From NCBI GenBank assembly GCA_963815655.1, contig CAWFHK010000001.1, forward strand, positions 2,604,001-2,668,000: a DNA stretch of 64,000 nt, read 5' to 3'. The translations under genes were made by a program, and so were the position numbers. Positions 51,467 through 60,082 of the stretch are shown piece after piece (within the stretch, counting starts at the first letter, position 1; each line of letters begins with the position of its first letter). The DNA is from JAWOLE01 sp963815655. GTDB taxonomy: Bacteria; Acidobacteriota; Thermoanaerobaculia; UBA5066; Gp7-AA6. Under the pieces are notes generated by a model, which searched no databases, had not been told where the DNA came from, and saw only the letters and a list, made by a program, of their open reading frames with translations.

Positions 51467-52279
51467 ATGTACAACGAGTTCTACCGGTTCCAGGAATCGC
51501 CCTTCAACATCACGCCCGACCCGCGCTTCCTCTTCTTCTCCGAGCGGCACCGGGAGGCCTTCAACCACATTCTCTTCGGCATCCGGGAGCGCAAGGGCTT
51601 CATCCAGATCACCGGCGAGGTCGGCGCGGGCAAGACGACCGTCTGCCGCGCGATCCTCCAGGAGCTCGGGCCGGCCTACCGGACTGCCCTGATCCTGAAC
51701 CCGTGCATGACGAGCGCGCAGCTGCTGCGGACCGTGCTCTCGGAGTACGGCTTGAAGCCAGGCCGGCTGGACCGCGCCTCCTCTCTCGACATCCTGAACG
51801 AGTTCCTGCTCCACGAGGCCATCATCGGCAACGACGTCGTCCTCTTCATCGACGAGGCGCAGGACCTGGAAGACGACCTGCTCGAGCAGGTCCGGCTCCT
51901 CTCGAACCTCGAGACCGACCAGACCAAGCTCCTGCAGATCGTGCTGCTGGGCCAGCCGGAGCTGCGCGGCAAGCTCGAGCAGAAGAACCTGAAGCAGCTC
52001 CGCCAGCGCATCACGGTGCGCTACCACTTGAGCCCGCTCTCGCGCGAGGAAACCGAATCCTACATCCAGCACCGGCTGCGGGTGGCCGGGGCCGACAGCC
52101 GGCCCATCTTCACGCCGTGGGCGGTGCGGAGAATCTACGGCTACTCGCGCGGGGTGCCGCGGCTCATCAACGCCGTCTGCGACAAGACGCTCCTCTGCGG
52201 ATTCGTCACCGGGACCGACAAGTTGACGGCGGGACACGTGCGGCGCGCGATCCGCGAGCTGGAAGGAAATTTCTCATGA
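51467..52279 (+). CDS. ExeA/GspA-like AAA ATPase
   Basis: 270 residues. It begins MYNEFYRFQESPFNITPDPR, the hallmark of ExeA-type ATPases, and has Walker A GEVGAGKTT, Walker B VVLFIDEAQDL, and RLLSNLET then LIVLLGQPELR-like sensor sequences. In Aeromonas, ExeA with ExeB builds the type II secretion secretin through peptidoglycan. Only the cytosolic ATPase domain is present; the periplasmic peptidoglycan-binding extension of ExeA is missing. A GTG at 51446 is an alternative start. The stop overlaps the GspB-like start (ATGA), so the two act together. Confidence 0.9.
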   Translation: MYNEFYRFQESPFNITPDPRFLFFSERHREAFNHILFGIRERKGFIQITGEVGAGKTTVCRAILQELGPAYRTALILNPCMTSAQLLRTVLSEYGLKPGRLDRASSLDILNEFLLHEAIIGNDVVLFIDEAQDLEDDLLEQVRLLSNLETDQTKLLQIVLLGQPELRGKLEQKNLKQLRQRITVRYHLSPLSREETESYIQHRLRVAGADSRPIFTPWAVRRIYGYSRGVPRLINAVCDKTLLCGFVTGTDKLTAGHVRRAIRELEGNFS

Positions 52280-52977
52280 GCCTGATCGACGAGGCGTTGA
52301 AGCGGGCGGAGCTCGAAGCGGCGCGGCGCGACGGCTTGAAGGGGGGCGCCTACCCGTGGGTGCTCGAGGAACACACGAAACGGCGGCGGCCGTGGGGGGT
52401 TGTCGGCGCCGTGGTGGTTGTCGCGGGCATCGTGGCGGGAGGAGTTGTTTGGCTGTCGCGGGGGACGGCGCCGGTGCCGGCGCCGGTCCAAAGTCCAATG
52501 TCCAGGGTCCAAAGTAGCCCGCCGAGCGCGCCGGCTGTGTCGAGCCAGGAGTTGCGGACTGTCGAGGTCGCGCCACCGCCGCGCGGCATGCCTTCCCGAG
52601 CCCCGGCGGGGGACGCGGAGAAACCGGGCCCGAAAGTCAGCGAGGAACCGAGACGGGACGCTCCGAAGCCGGCGGCCGACTCCGGGCGCGGCCGGGCGGC
52701 GGCAGTCGGCGAGCCGCGGTCGGCCGCCGTCACGGCGGACGGGAAGGCCTCGCGGGGATCGACCGAGAAGACCTACGTCGGAGAGGTCACCGTTCCCGAC
52801 GGCGCGAAGATCGAGCTGGGGGGAATCGTTTATTCCGAGGCGAACCCGGTCGCCCTCATCAACGGAAAGGTGCTCGGTCTTGGCGCTGTCGTCGAGGAAT
52901 TCACGATCGTCTCGATACAGCCGGACCGTGTCGAGCTGCGCGGCCGCGGGATCACGATGTTCATCGCGCTGAAATGA
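52276..52977 (+). CDS. GspB-like type II secretion assembly protein
   Basis: 233 residues. A short cytosolic N terminus (MSLIDEALKRAELEAARRDG) leads to one membrane span (about 41-60, GVVGAVVVVAGIVAGGVVWL). A Pro/Ala/Ser-rich disordered stretch follows, then a compact C-terminal domain (about 170-233; VPDGAKIELGGIVYSEANPV, ALINGKVLGLGAVVEEF, DRVELRGRG) typical of GspB/PulB. It is the bitopic partner of the ExeA-like ATPase. Four heptamer repeats lie in frame inside the disordered part (52485-52512), and another heptamer array begins directly after the stop. Core type II genes are not in the window. Confidence 0.85.
   Translation: MSLIDEALKRAELEAARRDGLKGGAYPWVLEEHTKRRRPWGVVGAVVVVAGIVAGGVVWLSRGTAPVPAPVQSPMSRVQSSPPSAPAVSSQELRTVEVAPPPRGMPSRAPAGDAEKPGPKVSEEPRRDAPKPAADSGRGRAAAVGEPRSAAVTADGKASRGSTEKTYVGEVTVPDGAKIELGGIVYSEANPVALINGKVLGLGAVVEEFTIVSIQPDRVELRGRGITMFIALK
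52485..52512 (+). repeat. Heptamer repeat inside gspB-like gene, GGTCCAA family
   Basis: Four units (GGTCCAA, AGTCCAA, TGTCCAG, GGTCCAA) lie in the coding sequence for the disordered linker and encode PVQSPMSRVQSS. The total fits the reading frame together with flanking bases. Confidence 0.8.
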
Positions 52978-52999
52978 GTTTCAGGTTTCAGGTTTCAGG
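52978..52999 (+). repeat. Heptamer repeat, GGTTTCA family
   Basis: Three units of GTTTCAG begin at the base after the GspB-like stop codon, in the 37-bp gap between two convergent genes. The same unit builds the inverted repeat at 59583 and 60069. Confidence 0.85.
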
Positions 53000-53014
53000 A
53001 CGCGGTAAGTTGAG

Positions 53015-54052
53015 TCAGTGCCCCGGCGACGGGGGCTCCTCCAGTCTTCGCAGCATCTCGATCGCCTCCGGGTTCTGCGGCGCGAGGGCGAGCGCCCTCC
53101 GGTAGGCCGCGAGAGCGTCTTCCCGGTCCCCCAACGCGGCGCGCGTCTCGCCGAGGTGGGCCTGCAAGACCGGTTCCTCCGGCGCCTCGGCGGCCGCGAG
53201 CTGGAAGACCTGGAGGGCTTCGCGCAGGCGCCGGTGCTGGAGGAGGCGGCTGCCGACGATCGAGACCTGGTCCACCTCGAAGTTGTAGTCGTTCGAGCGC
53301 TTCTCCTTGAGCTCGCGATACTGCGCCACGGCCGCCTCCACTCCCTTCGCGGCCAGGGTCTCCCACATCGCCTCGCCGATCGACGGCTTTCCTCGCGAAT
53401 TGAAGCCGAACCTGTCGAAGTTGAATCGGCTGCCGAGGATGGCGATCTCGACCTCGACCTCGTCGGACAGGACCTTGCCGCCCCAGAACTCGCCGCCGCT
53501 GATCCCGCAATCGGCGCGCTTGATCTTCACCGCCCCGGCGCCGCCGATGCGCAAGTTGCCCCAGGCCGTGTCGGGCATCCGCGGGACCGTCTGCGTCATG
53601 GGGAGCGCGACGTCCCGCCGGACGCCGTGAATCTCCAGCGTCCCGCGGACAACATAGGCGTCCTTGCCGGTCCGCTCGATCGACCGGCTCTGAAAGATCA
53701 TCCTCGGATGCTTCTCGACGTCGAAGAAGCGCGGGCCCTTCAGGTCCTTGTCGCGCATCTCGTTTCCCGTGTCGATGCTCGCGGGGTCGAACACGACGGT
53801 CGCCGACGAGCGCGTCGGGTCCTTCTCGTCGTAGAGGATCGCCGCCGTGTAGCTCTTGAAGGTCCCCCGGACCTTCGTCAGCCCGAGAACCCCGATCGTG
53901 AAGCCGACGGAGGAGTGCGCCGCATCGACGCCGAAGAGCTCCGCGCCGACGAGCTCGATCCGTCCCCATTCCGGGTCGGGCGCCTGCGCCGGAGCGGGGC
54001 GCGCGGCGGCGCACAATGCAAACAGAGAGGCCGTGATCACGAGCTTTCTCAT
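53015..54052 (-). CDS. Exported YceI-domain protein with C-terminal TPR
   Basis: 345 residues with a signal peptide (LVITASLFALCAAARPAPAQ). The YceI lipocalin-like domain covers about 35-200: GVDAAHSSVGFTIGVLGLTK, VRGTFKS, VVFDPASIDTGNEMRDKDLK and FFDVEKHPRMIFQS are diagnostic. These domains bind isoprenoid or other lipids in the periplasm. The last 100 residues have TPR-like helices (LQVFQLAAAEAPEEPVLQAH, REDALAAYRRALALAP). The fusion with TPR is unusual for YceI proteins, which are mostly about 190 residues. It is convergent with the GspB-like gene and divergent from the sensor kinase. Confidence 0.9.
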   Translation of the reverse strand: MRKLVITASLFALCAAARPAPAQAPDPEWGRIELVGAELFGVDAAHSSVGFTIGVLGLTKVRGTFKSYTAAILYDEKDPTRSSATVVFDPASIDTGNEMRDKDLKGPRFFDVEKHPRMIFQSRSIERTGKDAYVVRGTLEIHGVRRDVALPMTQTVPRMPDTAWGNLRIGGAGAVKIKRADCGISGGEFWGGKVLSDEVEVEIAILGSRFNFDRFGFNSRGKPSIGEAMWETLAAKGVEAAVAQYRELKEKRSNDYNFEVDQVSIVGSRLLQHRRLREALQVFQLAAAEAPEEPVLQAHLGETRAALGDREDALAAYRRALALAPQNPEAIEMLRRLEEPPSPGH

Positions 54053-54218
54053 CTCATCCTCCTCGACGATGGCGTCGCCGGCAGGATGACGGAAGGACGG
54101 CCGGCATGGCGTCAGGGCTCGGCAAGGATTTCCTCGCGATTGTCAGGAAACCGTGAGGACTTCCCGTTCCGGCCGGGAGGTTCCCTTTCGGGCGCGGCCA
54201 GGCTGTTAAATTCGCCGC

Positions 54219-55847
54219 ATGCGAAGGGCGGCGCCGCGGCCGGAAACCATCCCGACGCGGTGGATCGCGCTCCTGCTCGCCGGCGCGCTCGTCCTCTCCG
54301 CGCTCCTCGCATGGCAGGCGGAGGATGCGGCCCTCTCGCACCGGCGCGCCGCGGAAGGCGTCCTGCGCGATTATTCCGGGCTCGCGGCCCACGAGTTCCT
54401 CCGCCGCGCGCGAAACCAGACCGACTACTACGCCTTCTATCCGGTCATCTACCTGCTCTCGGCGCGCGAGCGCCGGTCGCCCGGGTCCGCGCTTCCCTCC
54501 CCGGAAGACCTGGCGCGGGTCGCGCGGGACGCGAAGCTCGAGAACCTGCCCGCGCGCAGCTTCTACCGCGTCGACCTCGATTCGGGCCGGGTCGAGTCCT
54601 CCCCCGGCGCCCCGCCGGAGCTCGTCCTCTGGGCCCGCGAGAACCTGCCCGGGCTGCTCGTGCGGCGCGCTTCCGGAGGAGGCCAGGTCGCCGCCGTCTC
54701 CTTCACCGCGGCCGGGACGCCGCGGACGATCGTCTACGGAGTCTCCCCCGACGCGGCGCGCCTCGCCCTCGCCTTCGAGGTGGATCCGAAGGACCTGACC
54801 CCCTTCCTCCAGAAGGCGCTGGCGGTCGGGCCGCTGATCCCGGCCTCTTCGACCGGCGGCGCCAACCGCAACGACCTGGTGTCGCTCGATCTCTCCGACG
54901 CCCGGGGGCGCGCGCTCTTTCACTCCGGCGGAGCGTTCGATCCGGCCTTCGGGGTCTCCGAGAAGATCGCCGATCCGGCCTCCGGGGTCTTCCGCGGCAT
55001 GACGCTGCGCGCCTCGATCTCCCGCTCGCTCGCGCCGCGGCTCGTCATCGGAGGACTCCCCCGGTCGCGGCTGCCGCTGCTCCTCGCGGCGCTCGCGCTC
55101 GCGTCCGGGCTCCTCGCCGCGGCGATCCTCCTGTTCCGGCGCGAGCGGGCCCTCGCCGCCCTGCGCTCCGACTTCGTCTCGAGCGTCTCGCACGAGCTGC
55201 GCACGCCGCTCGCGCAGATCCGGCTCTTCGCCGAAACTCTCCTGCTCGACCGGATCCGGACGCCGGAGGAGCGCCGCCGCTCCCTGGAGATCATCGACTA
55301 CGAGACGCGCCGCCTCTCGCAGCTCGTGGAGAACACGCTTCAGTTCTCGCGCGCCGAGCGGGGGGCGATCGCGCTCGACCTCGAGTCGCGGGACCTCGCG
55401 CGGCTGGCGCGGCAGACGCTCGAGAGCTTCGCGCCGCTCGCCGCCGCGCGGCAGGCCCGCATCCGCGCCGATCTTTCCGACACGCTGACGGCCGCGGTGG
55501 ACGAGGGCGCCTTCCGGCAGGTGCTCTTGAACCTCCTCGACAACGCGGTCAAGTACGGCCCGGCCGGCCAGGAGATCCTGGTCAGCCTGAAAGAGGAATC
55601 CGGCGCCGCCCGGCTCTCCGTCGAAGACCAGGGCCCGGGCATCCCGGTGGAGGATCGGGAGCGCGTCTGGCGGAAGTTCGTGCGGCTGGAGCGCGACCGG
55701 GAGACACACGAGGCCGGCGCCGGGATCGGCCTGGCGGTCGTCGGCGAGCTCGTCGCGCTCCACGGGGGCCGCGCGTGGGTGGAGGAAGGGAGCCGCGGCG
55801 GCTGCCGTTTCGTCGTCCTGTTTCCAATCGGTTCGGGGGCGGCGTGA
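54219..55847 (+). CDS. Membrane sensor histidine kinase
   Basis: 542 residues. Span 1 (about 13-33, WIALLLAGALVLSALLAW) and span 2 (about 288-308, LPLLLAALALASGLLAAAIL) enclose an extracytoplasmic sensor domain of about 250 residues without recognised motifs. Right after span 2 come HisKA (SSVSHELRTPLAQIRLFAE, phospho-His) and HATPase boxes NLLDNAVKYG, DQGPGIP and GAGIGLAVV. No HAMP domain is visible between span and HisKA. The stop overlaps the GTG of the regulator gene, so both are made from one mRNA. Confidence 0.93.
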   Translation: MRRAAPRPETIPTRWIALLLAGALVLSALLAWQAEDAALSHRRAAEGVLRDYSGLAAHEFLRRARNQTDYYAFYPVIYLLSARERRSPGSALPSPEDLARVARDAKLENLPARSFYRVDLDSGRVESSPGAPPELVLWARENLPGLLVRRASGGGQVAAVSFTAAGTPRTIVYGVSPDAARLALAFEVDPKDLTPFLQKALAVGPLIPASSTGGANRNDLVSLDLSDARGRALFHSGGAFDPAFGVSEKIADPASGVFRGMTLRASISRSLAPRLVIGGLPRSRLPLLLAALALASGLLAAAILLFRRERALAALRSDFVSSVSHELRTPLAQIRLFAETLLLDRIRTPEERRRSLEIIDYETRRLSQLVENTLQFSRAERGAIALDLESRDLARLARQTLESFAPLAAARQARIRADLSDTLTAAVDEGAFRQVLLNLLDNAVKYGPAGQEILVSLKEESGAARLSVEDQGPGIPVEDRERVWRKFVRLERDRETHEAGAGIGLAVVGELVALHGGRAWVEEGSRGGCRFVVLFPIGSGAA

Positions 55848-56539
55848 GCCGGATTCTCGTGATCGAGGACAACGCCGACCTGGCCTTCGGCCTGCGCAAC
55901 AACCTCGAGATCGAAGGCCACGAGGTCGAGGTCTCCGGCGACGGCTCGGCGGGACTCGAGCGGGCGCGGCGCACGAGGCCCGATCTCGTGATCCTGGACC
56001 TGATGCTTCCGAAGCTCGACGGATTCCGGGTGCTCAAGGCCCTTCGCCACGAAGAGCTGGCGATGCCGGTCCTGATCCTCACGGCCCGCGGCGAAGAGGC
56101 GGACAAGGTCCGCGGCTTGCGGCTCGGCGCGGACGACTACGTGACGAAGCCTTTCGGCGTGCTCGAGATCCTCGCGCGCGTGGAAGCGCTGCTGCGGCGC
56201 CAGAGGCCGCCGGCCGGACCGCCGCTGCCCGGGGGCCCGAGCCTCGAGCGGTTCGGAGAGGTCGAGGTGGATCCGGCGACCCGGACGGTGTCGCGGTCCG
56301 GCCGCCCGGTGGAACTCGCGCCGAAGGAGTACGAGCTGCTCCTCGCCCTGATCGGCCGGCGCGGCGCCGTCGCCTCGCGCCTCGAGCTCATGCGGGAGGT
56401 GTGGGGCTATTCCGACGCGGCCGTCACGCGCACGATCGACACGCACGTCGCGGAGCTGCGCCGGAAGCTGGAGGAGGATCCGGCGGCGCCGAGGCATATC
56501 CTCACGGTGCGGAAGGTTGGGTATCGGTTGAAGGCGTGA
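55844..56539 (+). CDS. OmpR/PhoB-type response regulator
   Basis: 231 residues from a GTG overlapping the kinase stop (GTGA). The receiver (about 1-118) has ILVIEDN, LVILDLMLPKLDG with the phospho-Asp, LTARGEE and DDYVTKPFG. The C-terminal winged helix (about 135-231) has the transactivation-loop and recognition-helix sequences RLELMREVWGY, VTRTIDTHVAELRRKLEE and ILTVRKVGYRLKA. It is the partner of the kinase just upstream. Target genes are not evident; the downstream double hydrolase gene follows after 51 bp. Confidence 0.95.
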   Translation: MSRILVIEDNADLAFGLRNNLEIEGHEVEVSGDGSAGLERARRTRPDLVILDLMLPKLDGFRVLKALRHEELAMPVLILTARGEEADKVRGLRLGADDYVTKPFGVLEILARVEALLRRQRPPAGPPLPGGPSLERFGEVEVDPATRTVSRSGRPVELAPKEYELLLALIGRRGAVASRLELMREVWGYSDAAVTRTIDTHVAELRRKLEEDPAAPRHILTVRKVGYRLKA

Positions 56540-56568
56540 GTCCAAGGTCCAAGGTCCAAGGTCCAAAG
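56539..56568 (+). repeat. Heptamer repeat, GGTCCAA family
   Basis: AGTCCAA followed by three perfect GGTCCAA units starts at the last base of the regulator's stop codon and fills most of the spacer to the hydrolase gene. Same unit as at 52485 and (inverted) 60487. Confidence 0.9.
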
Positions 56569-56590
56569 TAGACCGAAAGGAATCGTCGGC

Positions 56591-58498
56591 GTGAAGAAAG
56601 TGGGAAGGATTATCGCGGCTTGCTCGCTGCTTCTGATGACGGCGAGTCACGGGGGCGCGGAGGCAGCCAGGACGCTCGAGGTGGGGAAATGGGCCGTGGG
56701 GTTCAAGGTGATGGCGGAGAGAGACGACGCGCGGCCGTTCGGGGATGGGAAGGGGCGGCCGGTGCAGATCGCGGTCTGGTACCCGGCGGCGAAGACGTCG
56801 GGCGCCCCGATGACGTATCGGGACTACTTTCTCCTCACGGCGTCCGAGACCGATCCGGAAGCGGCGCCGGGGGAGGCGGACATCCGGAAAGCCGTCGAGG
56901 GGTTCGAGAGTTTCCTGGCGTCGGCCGATGTCACTAAATCCGACGCCGAGCGCCTGCTTGCGACGCCGATGCGGGCGGTCCGGAACGCGGCGCCGGCAGC
57001 GGAGCGCTTCCCGCTCGTCGTCATCGCGCAGGGCAACGGCGCCTCGGCCCACGACCAGGCCTTCCTCGCCGAATACCTCGCCGGCCACGGATACGTCGTC
57101 GCCACGTCCCCGTCGCCGACGCGGCTCTCGGGTCCCATGAAGAGCGAGGAGGACATCGCGCCGAAGGCGGAGGAGCAGGCGGCGGACATCCTCTTGACGA
57201 TCGAGGCGCTCCGGAAGTCGCCGTCGGTGCGTCCGGGCGCCGTCGCGCTCGCCGGCCACAGCTTTGGCGCGCGCTCGGCCCTGCTCGCCGCGATGGGCCG
57301 CCGCGACGTCGCGGCCCTCGTGAGCCTGGACGGCGGAATCGGCACGAAGACCGGCGCCGGCAACCTCATGCGGTCGCGCCTCTTCGACGCAAGGAAGATG
57401 TCGGCTCCCCTGCTTCACTTCTACGAGAAGTCCGATCCGTTCATGGCGCCCGACTTCACCTTCCTGCGCGCGCTCGGGCCGGGAGAGCGTTTCGTCGTGA
57501 AAGTGCCCGACGTCCACCACATCCACTTCACGAGCATCGGCGCTTTGATCTCCGTCGCGCCGTCGCTCGCGAAGGCGACGTCGGCCGGCGAGGGGACGCG
57601 AAGAAACATCGAGGCGGTCTGGCGCTCGACCCTCTCCTTCCTGGACGCCGCCATGAAGGAATCGGGCCCGCTCACGAAGGGGTGGACCCCCTCCGACCCC
57701 GACATTCTGAAGATGGAAGTCCTCGCGGACGCGCCGGCAGTCGGATGGATCCGGGGACCGCAGGGCCGGCTGCGCGTGGACGACGGCGGCCGCGGAGGGC
57801 TTCCGGTCCTCTTCGTGCACGGAAACAGCGGAAACCGGACTCAGTGGGCCGCGCAGCTCGCGCACCTGCGCGCGGCGCGCCGGGCCGTGGCCTTCGACCT
57901 GCGCGGCATGGGGGAATCCGAGCCGGCCGCCAACGCGGATTATTCCGTCGAGGGATTTGCGGAGGACGTCGCGGCCGTGGCCGACGCGCTCGGCCTCCAG
58001 CGCTTCGTTCTCGTCGGCCACAGCTACGGCGGCGCCGTCGTGGCGGCGTACGCCGGAAAGCACCCGGACCGCCTCGCCGGCCTCGTCTTCGCCGACGTGG
58101 CGGGCGACATCCGCAATCCCGTCCCCGAGGCGCTGCGCCGCGGGTTCCTTCCGGAGCACTACGAGGACTTCACGCGGCGCTGGTTCGAAGGCATCCTCGC
58201 AAAGGGGACCGAAGCCACGAAGCAGGCCGTCATGAAGTCGCTGCGGGCGACCCCCCGCGAGGTCTTCATCGCCGCGGCGACCGGGCTCTACAGTTTCGAC
58301 CCCGTCGCGGCCCTCGCCCCCTACCACGGCCCGCGCCTCCACATCACCTCCTACCTCGCCGACAACCCCGCCGCCATTCACCTCTCCTTCAAGGGCATGC
58401 CCGTCAAGGTCGTCCCGGACGCCAGCCACTGGCTCATGATGGACCGCCCCGACGAGTTCAACCGGCTCCTCGACGACTTCCTCGAAGGGGTGAAGTAG
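56591..58498 (+). CDS. Exported tandem alpha/beta hydrolase
   Basis: 635 residues from a GTG, with a signal peptide (about 1-25, IIAACSLLLMTASHGGAEAA). Two complete hydrolase halves follow. Half 1 (about 30-360) resembles platelet-activating-factor acetylhydrolase/dienelactone hydrolase proteins: VQIAVWYPAA, nucleophile elbow ALAGHSFGARSAL and VHHIHFTS. Half 2 (about 385-632) is a classical alpha/beta hydrolase: VLFVHGNSGNRTQW, DLRGMGESEPA, elbow LVGHSYGGAVVAAY and the C-terminal His in PDASHWLMMDRPDEF. Both nucleophile serines are present. Fusion of these two types in one chain is unusual. Substrates are probably esters outside the cytoplasm. Confidence 0.88.
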   Translation: MKKVGRIIAACSLLLMTASHGGAEAARTLEVGKWAVGFKVMAERDDARPFGDGKGRPVQIAVWYPAAKTSGAPMTYRDYFLLTASETDPEAAPGEADIRKAVEGFESFLASADVTKSDAERLLATPMRAVRNAAPAAERFPLVVIAQGNGASAHDQAFLAEYLAGHGYVVATSPSPTRLSGPMKSEEDIAPKAEEQAADILLTIEALRKSPSVRPGAVALAGHSFGARSALLAAMGRRDVAALVSLDGGIGTKTGAGNLMRSRLFDARKMSAPLLHFYEKSDPFMAPDFTFLRALGPGERFVVKVPDVHHIHFTSIGALISVAPSLAKATSAGEGTRRNIEAVWRSTLSFLDAAMKESGPLTKGWTPSDPDILKMEVLADAPAVGWIRGPQGRLRVDDGGRGGLPVLFVHGNSGNRTQWAAQLAHLRAARRAVAFDLRGMGESEPAANADYSVEGFAEDVAAVADALGLQRFVLVGHSYGGAVVAAYAGKHPDRLAGLVFADVAGDIRNPVPEALRRGFLPEHYEDFTRRWFEGILAKGTEATKQAVMKSLRATPREVFIAAATGLYSFDPVAALAPYHGPRLHITSYLADNPAAIHLSFKGMPVKVVPDASHWLMMDRPDEFNRLLDDFLEGVK

Positions 58499-58510
58499 GA
58501 AAGCCTTCTC

Positions 58511-58545
58511 CCTCTCCCGGCGGGAGAGGGTTGGGGTGAGGGGCG
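58511..58545. repeat. REP-like hairpin after the hydrolase gene
   Basis: CCCTCTCCC, a 3-nt loop and GGGAGAGGG form a perfect 9-bp stem, followed by TTGGGGTGAGGGG. This sequence class is widespread in bacterial intergenic DNA. It may help end transcription, though no T-run follows. Confidence 0.75.
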
Positions 58546-58618
58546 TCCCCTTCTGCTCAAGACCGGAAGAACCTTCCTCGGGTTTGTTCGTTCTACAAGG
58601 GTTAGAGGGGAAGGTGTC

Positions 58619-59572
58619 ATGAAGACCACACTGCTCCGCTTGTCGATCGGTTCGATCGCGCTGTCCCTGGCGGCGGGCACGGCCCTGGCCGAGTCCCGGA
58701 TGGAGAAGTCCCTGAAACTCGAGCCGGGAGGCCAGTTCCGCCTGGAGACCCCGATGGGACGCGTGACCGTCAGGGGCACGTCGGAACCCGGAGTCCGGCT
58801 CGTCGTCACCTCCAAACGGGACGACATCGACGACGTCTTGACCTTCCGTTACGAGGAAGGGAGCCGCTCGGCCGCGGTCCTCGCCCGAAGGAAGCATCCG
58901 ATCTCCTCCTGGTTCGGCAGCGGTTACTCCGCGATCCGCTTCGAAGTGGAAGTCCCCGCCGAAACGGCCGTGGACGTGCAGACCTCGGGCGGAGGCATTT
59001 CTCTCTCGGCCCTCCGATCGCCGGCGAAGATCGAGACCTCGGGCGGCGGGATCGAAGTGCGCGACCTCGCCGGCGACCTCGACGCGGAGACCTCTGGCGG
59101 GTCCATTCACCTGCACGACATCAAGGGAAAGAGCCGCGTCGAGACGTCGGGCGGCGGGATCGAGGGAGTGAATCTCGAAGGCCCGTTGAACGCCGAGACC
59201 AGCGGAGGCTCCATCGCGCTCGAGCGGGTCACGGGAGACATACGCGCCCACAGCTCCGGCGGCGGCATCCGCATCCGGGAAGCGGGAGGCCGCGTGGACG
59301 CCGACACGTCAGGCGGCTCGATCGAGGCGTCTTTCTCGCGCGGCAACGGCCGCGGCGGCACGCTCGAATCCTCCGGCGGCGGGATCGTCGTCTCTTTGGA
59401 TCCGGACGTCGGCCTCGCGATCGACGCCCACGGAAACTCTGTCTCCTCGGACCTCCCGCTCACCGTCCAGGGCGAATTCTCCCGCGGCTCTCTGCGCGGC
59501 ACCCTCGGCCACGGCGGCGAGAGCCTCCGCCTCCGGACGAGCGGCGGATCCGTGAAGATTCGGGCGCTGTAG
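58619..59572 (+). CDS. Exported DUF4097-type beta-repeat protein
   Basis: 317 residues with a signal peptide (about 1-24, IGSIALSLAAGTALAE). The rest is a chain of short strands with the recurring motif TSGGGI/TSGGSI every 20-25 residues (VQTSGGGISLSAL, IETSGGGIEVRDL, AETSGGSIHLHDI and so on), typical of DUF4097/adhesin-like beta-helical proteins. It starts with a conserved RLETPMGRVTVRGT strand. Function unknown; probably a periplasmic or surface fibre or scaffold. The stop codon is inside a 7-bp hairpin (GGGCGCT-gt-AGCGCCC, 59562-59577) that may end the transcript. It is 120 bp after the hydrolase gene. Confidence 0.85.
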   Translation: MKTTLLRLSIGSIALSLAAGTALAESRMEKSLKLEPGGQFRLETPMGRVTVRGTSEPGVRLVVTSKRDDIDDVLTFRYEEGSRSAAVLARRKHPISSWFGSGYSAIRFEVEVPAETAVDVQTSGGGISLSALRSPAKIETSGGGIEVRDLAGDLDAETSGGSIHLHDIKGKSRVETSGGGIEGVNLEGPLNAETSGGSIALERVTGDIRAHSSGGGIRIREAGGRVDADTSGGSIEASFSRGNGRGGTLESSGGGIVVSLDPDVGLAIDAHGNSVSSDLPLTVQGEFSRGSLRGTLGHGGESLRLRTSGGSVKIRAL

Positions 59573-59582
59573 CGCCCGAATC

Positions 59583-59616
59583 CTGGTTTCAGGTTTCAAG
59601 TTTCAGGTTTCAGGAG
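59583..59616 (+). repeat. 34-bp inverted repeat, left arm (heptamers)
   Basis: Begins CTGGTTTCAGGTTTCAAGTT and ends CAGGAG. It is four GGTTTCA-type heptamers and is the exact reverse complement of 60069-60102 over all 34 bases. Its last bases overlap a GGAGG ribosome site (59613-59617) for the enclosed gene. Confidence 0.97.
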
Positions 59617-59659
59617 GCCTGGACACAGTTTGTCCACCGAGCCGAGTCAGCGTTGGTGG

Positions 59660-60082
59660 ATGCCGGAATCGAAGCCTCACAGAATCAGGGCTCGGCAGTT
59701 CGAAGACCTGGAAGTCTGGCAGGCCGCTCGGATCTTGAATCGAGCGGCATACGAAGTGACAGCCGGCGGCGGATTCGCCGGCGATGGCGCCCTGCGCAGT
59801 CAGATTAGACGAGCTGCCGTCTCGGTGATGGCAAACATCGCCGAGGGGTTTGAGAGAGACGGGAACAAGGAGTTTCTACAGTTCCTGGCTCAAGCCAAGG
59901 GCTCCTGCGGAGAGGTTCGCAGCCACCTCCACGCAGCGCTCGATCAACGGTACCTCACCGAACGGTCCTTTGAAACTGTGGCCGCGTCTGCTCTCCGGAC
60001 AAGCCGAATGATCTCGAGCCTGATCAGCTATCTCAAGGCCTCTGAGATTCGAGGCAGAAAGTTCAAAGCTCCTGAAACCTGA
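59660..60082 (+). CDS. Four-helix-bundle (S23/IVS-type) protein
   Basis: 140 residues from ATG 59660; a TTG at 59630, 12 nt after GGAGG, is the alternative and would add ten residues. Motifs of the 23S rRNA intervening-sequence/four-helix-bundle family (TIGR02436-like) are clear: QFEDLEVWQAAR, LRSQIRRAAVSVMANIAEGF, KEFLQFLAQAKGSCGEVRSH and LRTSRMISSLISYLK. Related proteins are encoded by mobile insertions in 23S rRNA genes and, as Avd, in diversity-generating retroelements. No reverse transcriptase or rRNA is near. The gene is enclosed by a perfect 34-bp inverted repeat and its stop codon (60080-60082) lies inside the right arm, so gene and repeats form one 520-bp unit. Function unknown. Confidence 0.9.
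   Translation: MPESKPHRIRARQFEDLEVWQAARILNRAAYEVTAGGGFAGDGALRSQIRRAAVSVMANIAEGFERDGNKEFLQFLAQAKGSCGEVRSHLHAALDQRYLTERSFETVAASALRTSRMISSLISYLKASEIRGRKFKAPET

Noticed and set aside
55340..59251. 1303-codon open frame on the minus strand
   Set aside because: Antisense to kinase, regulator, hydrolase and DUF4097 genes; no motifs.
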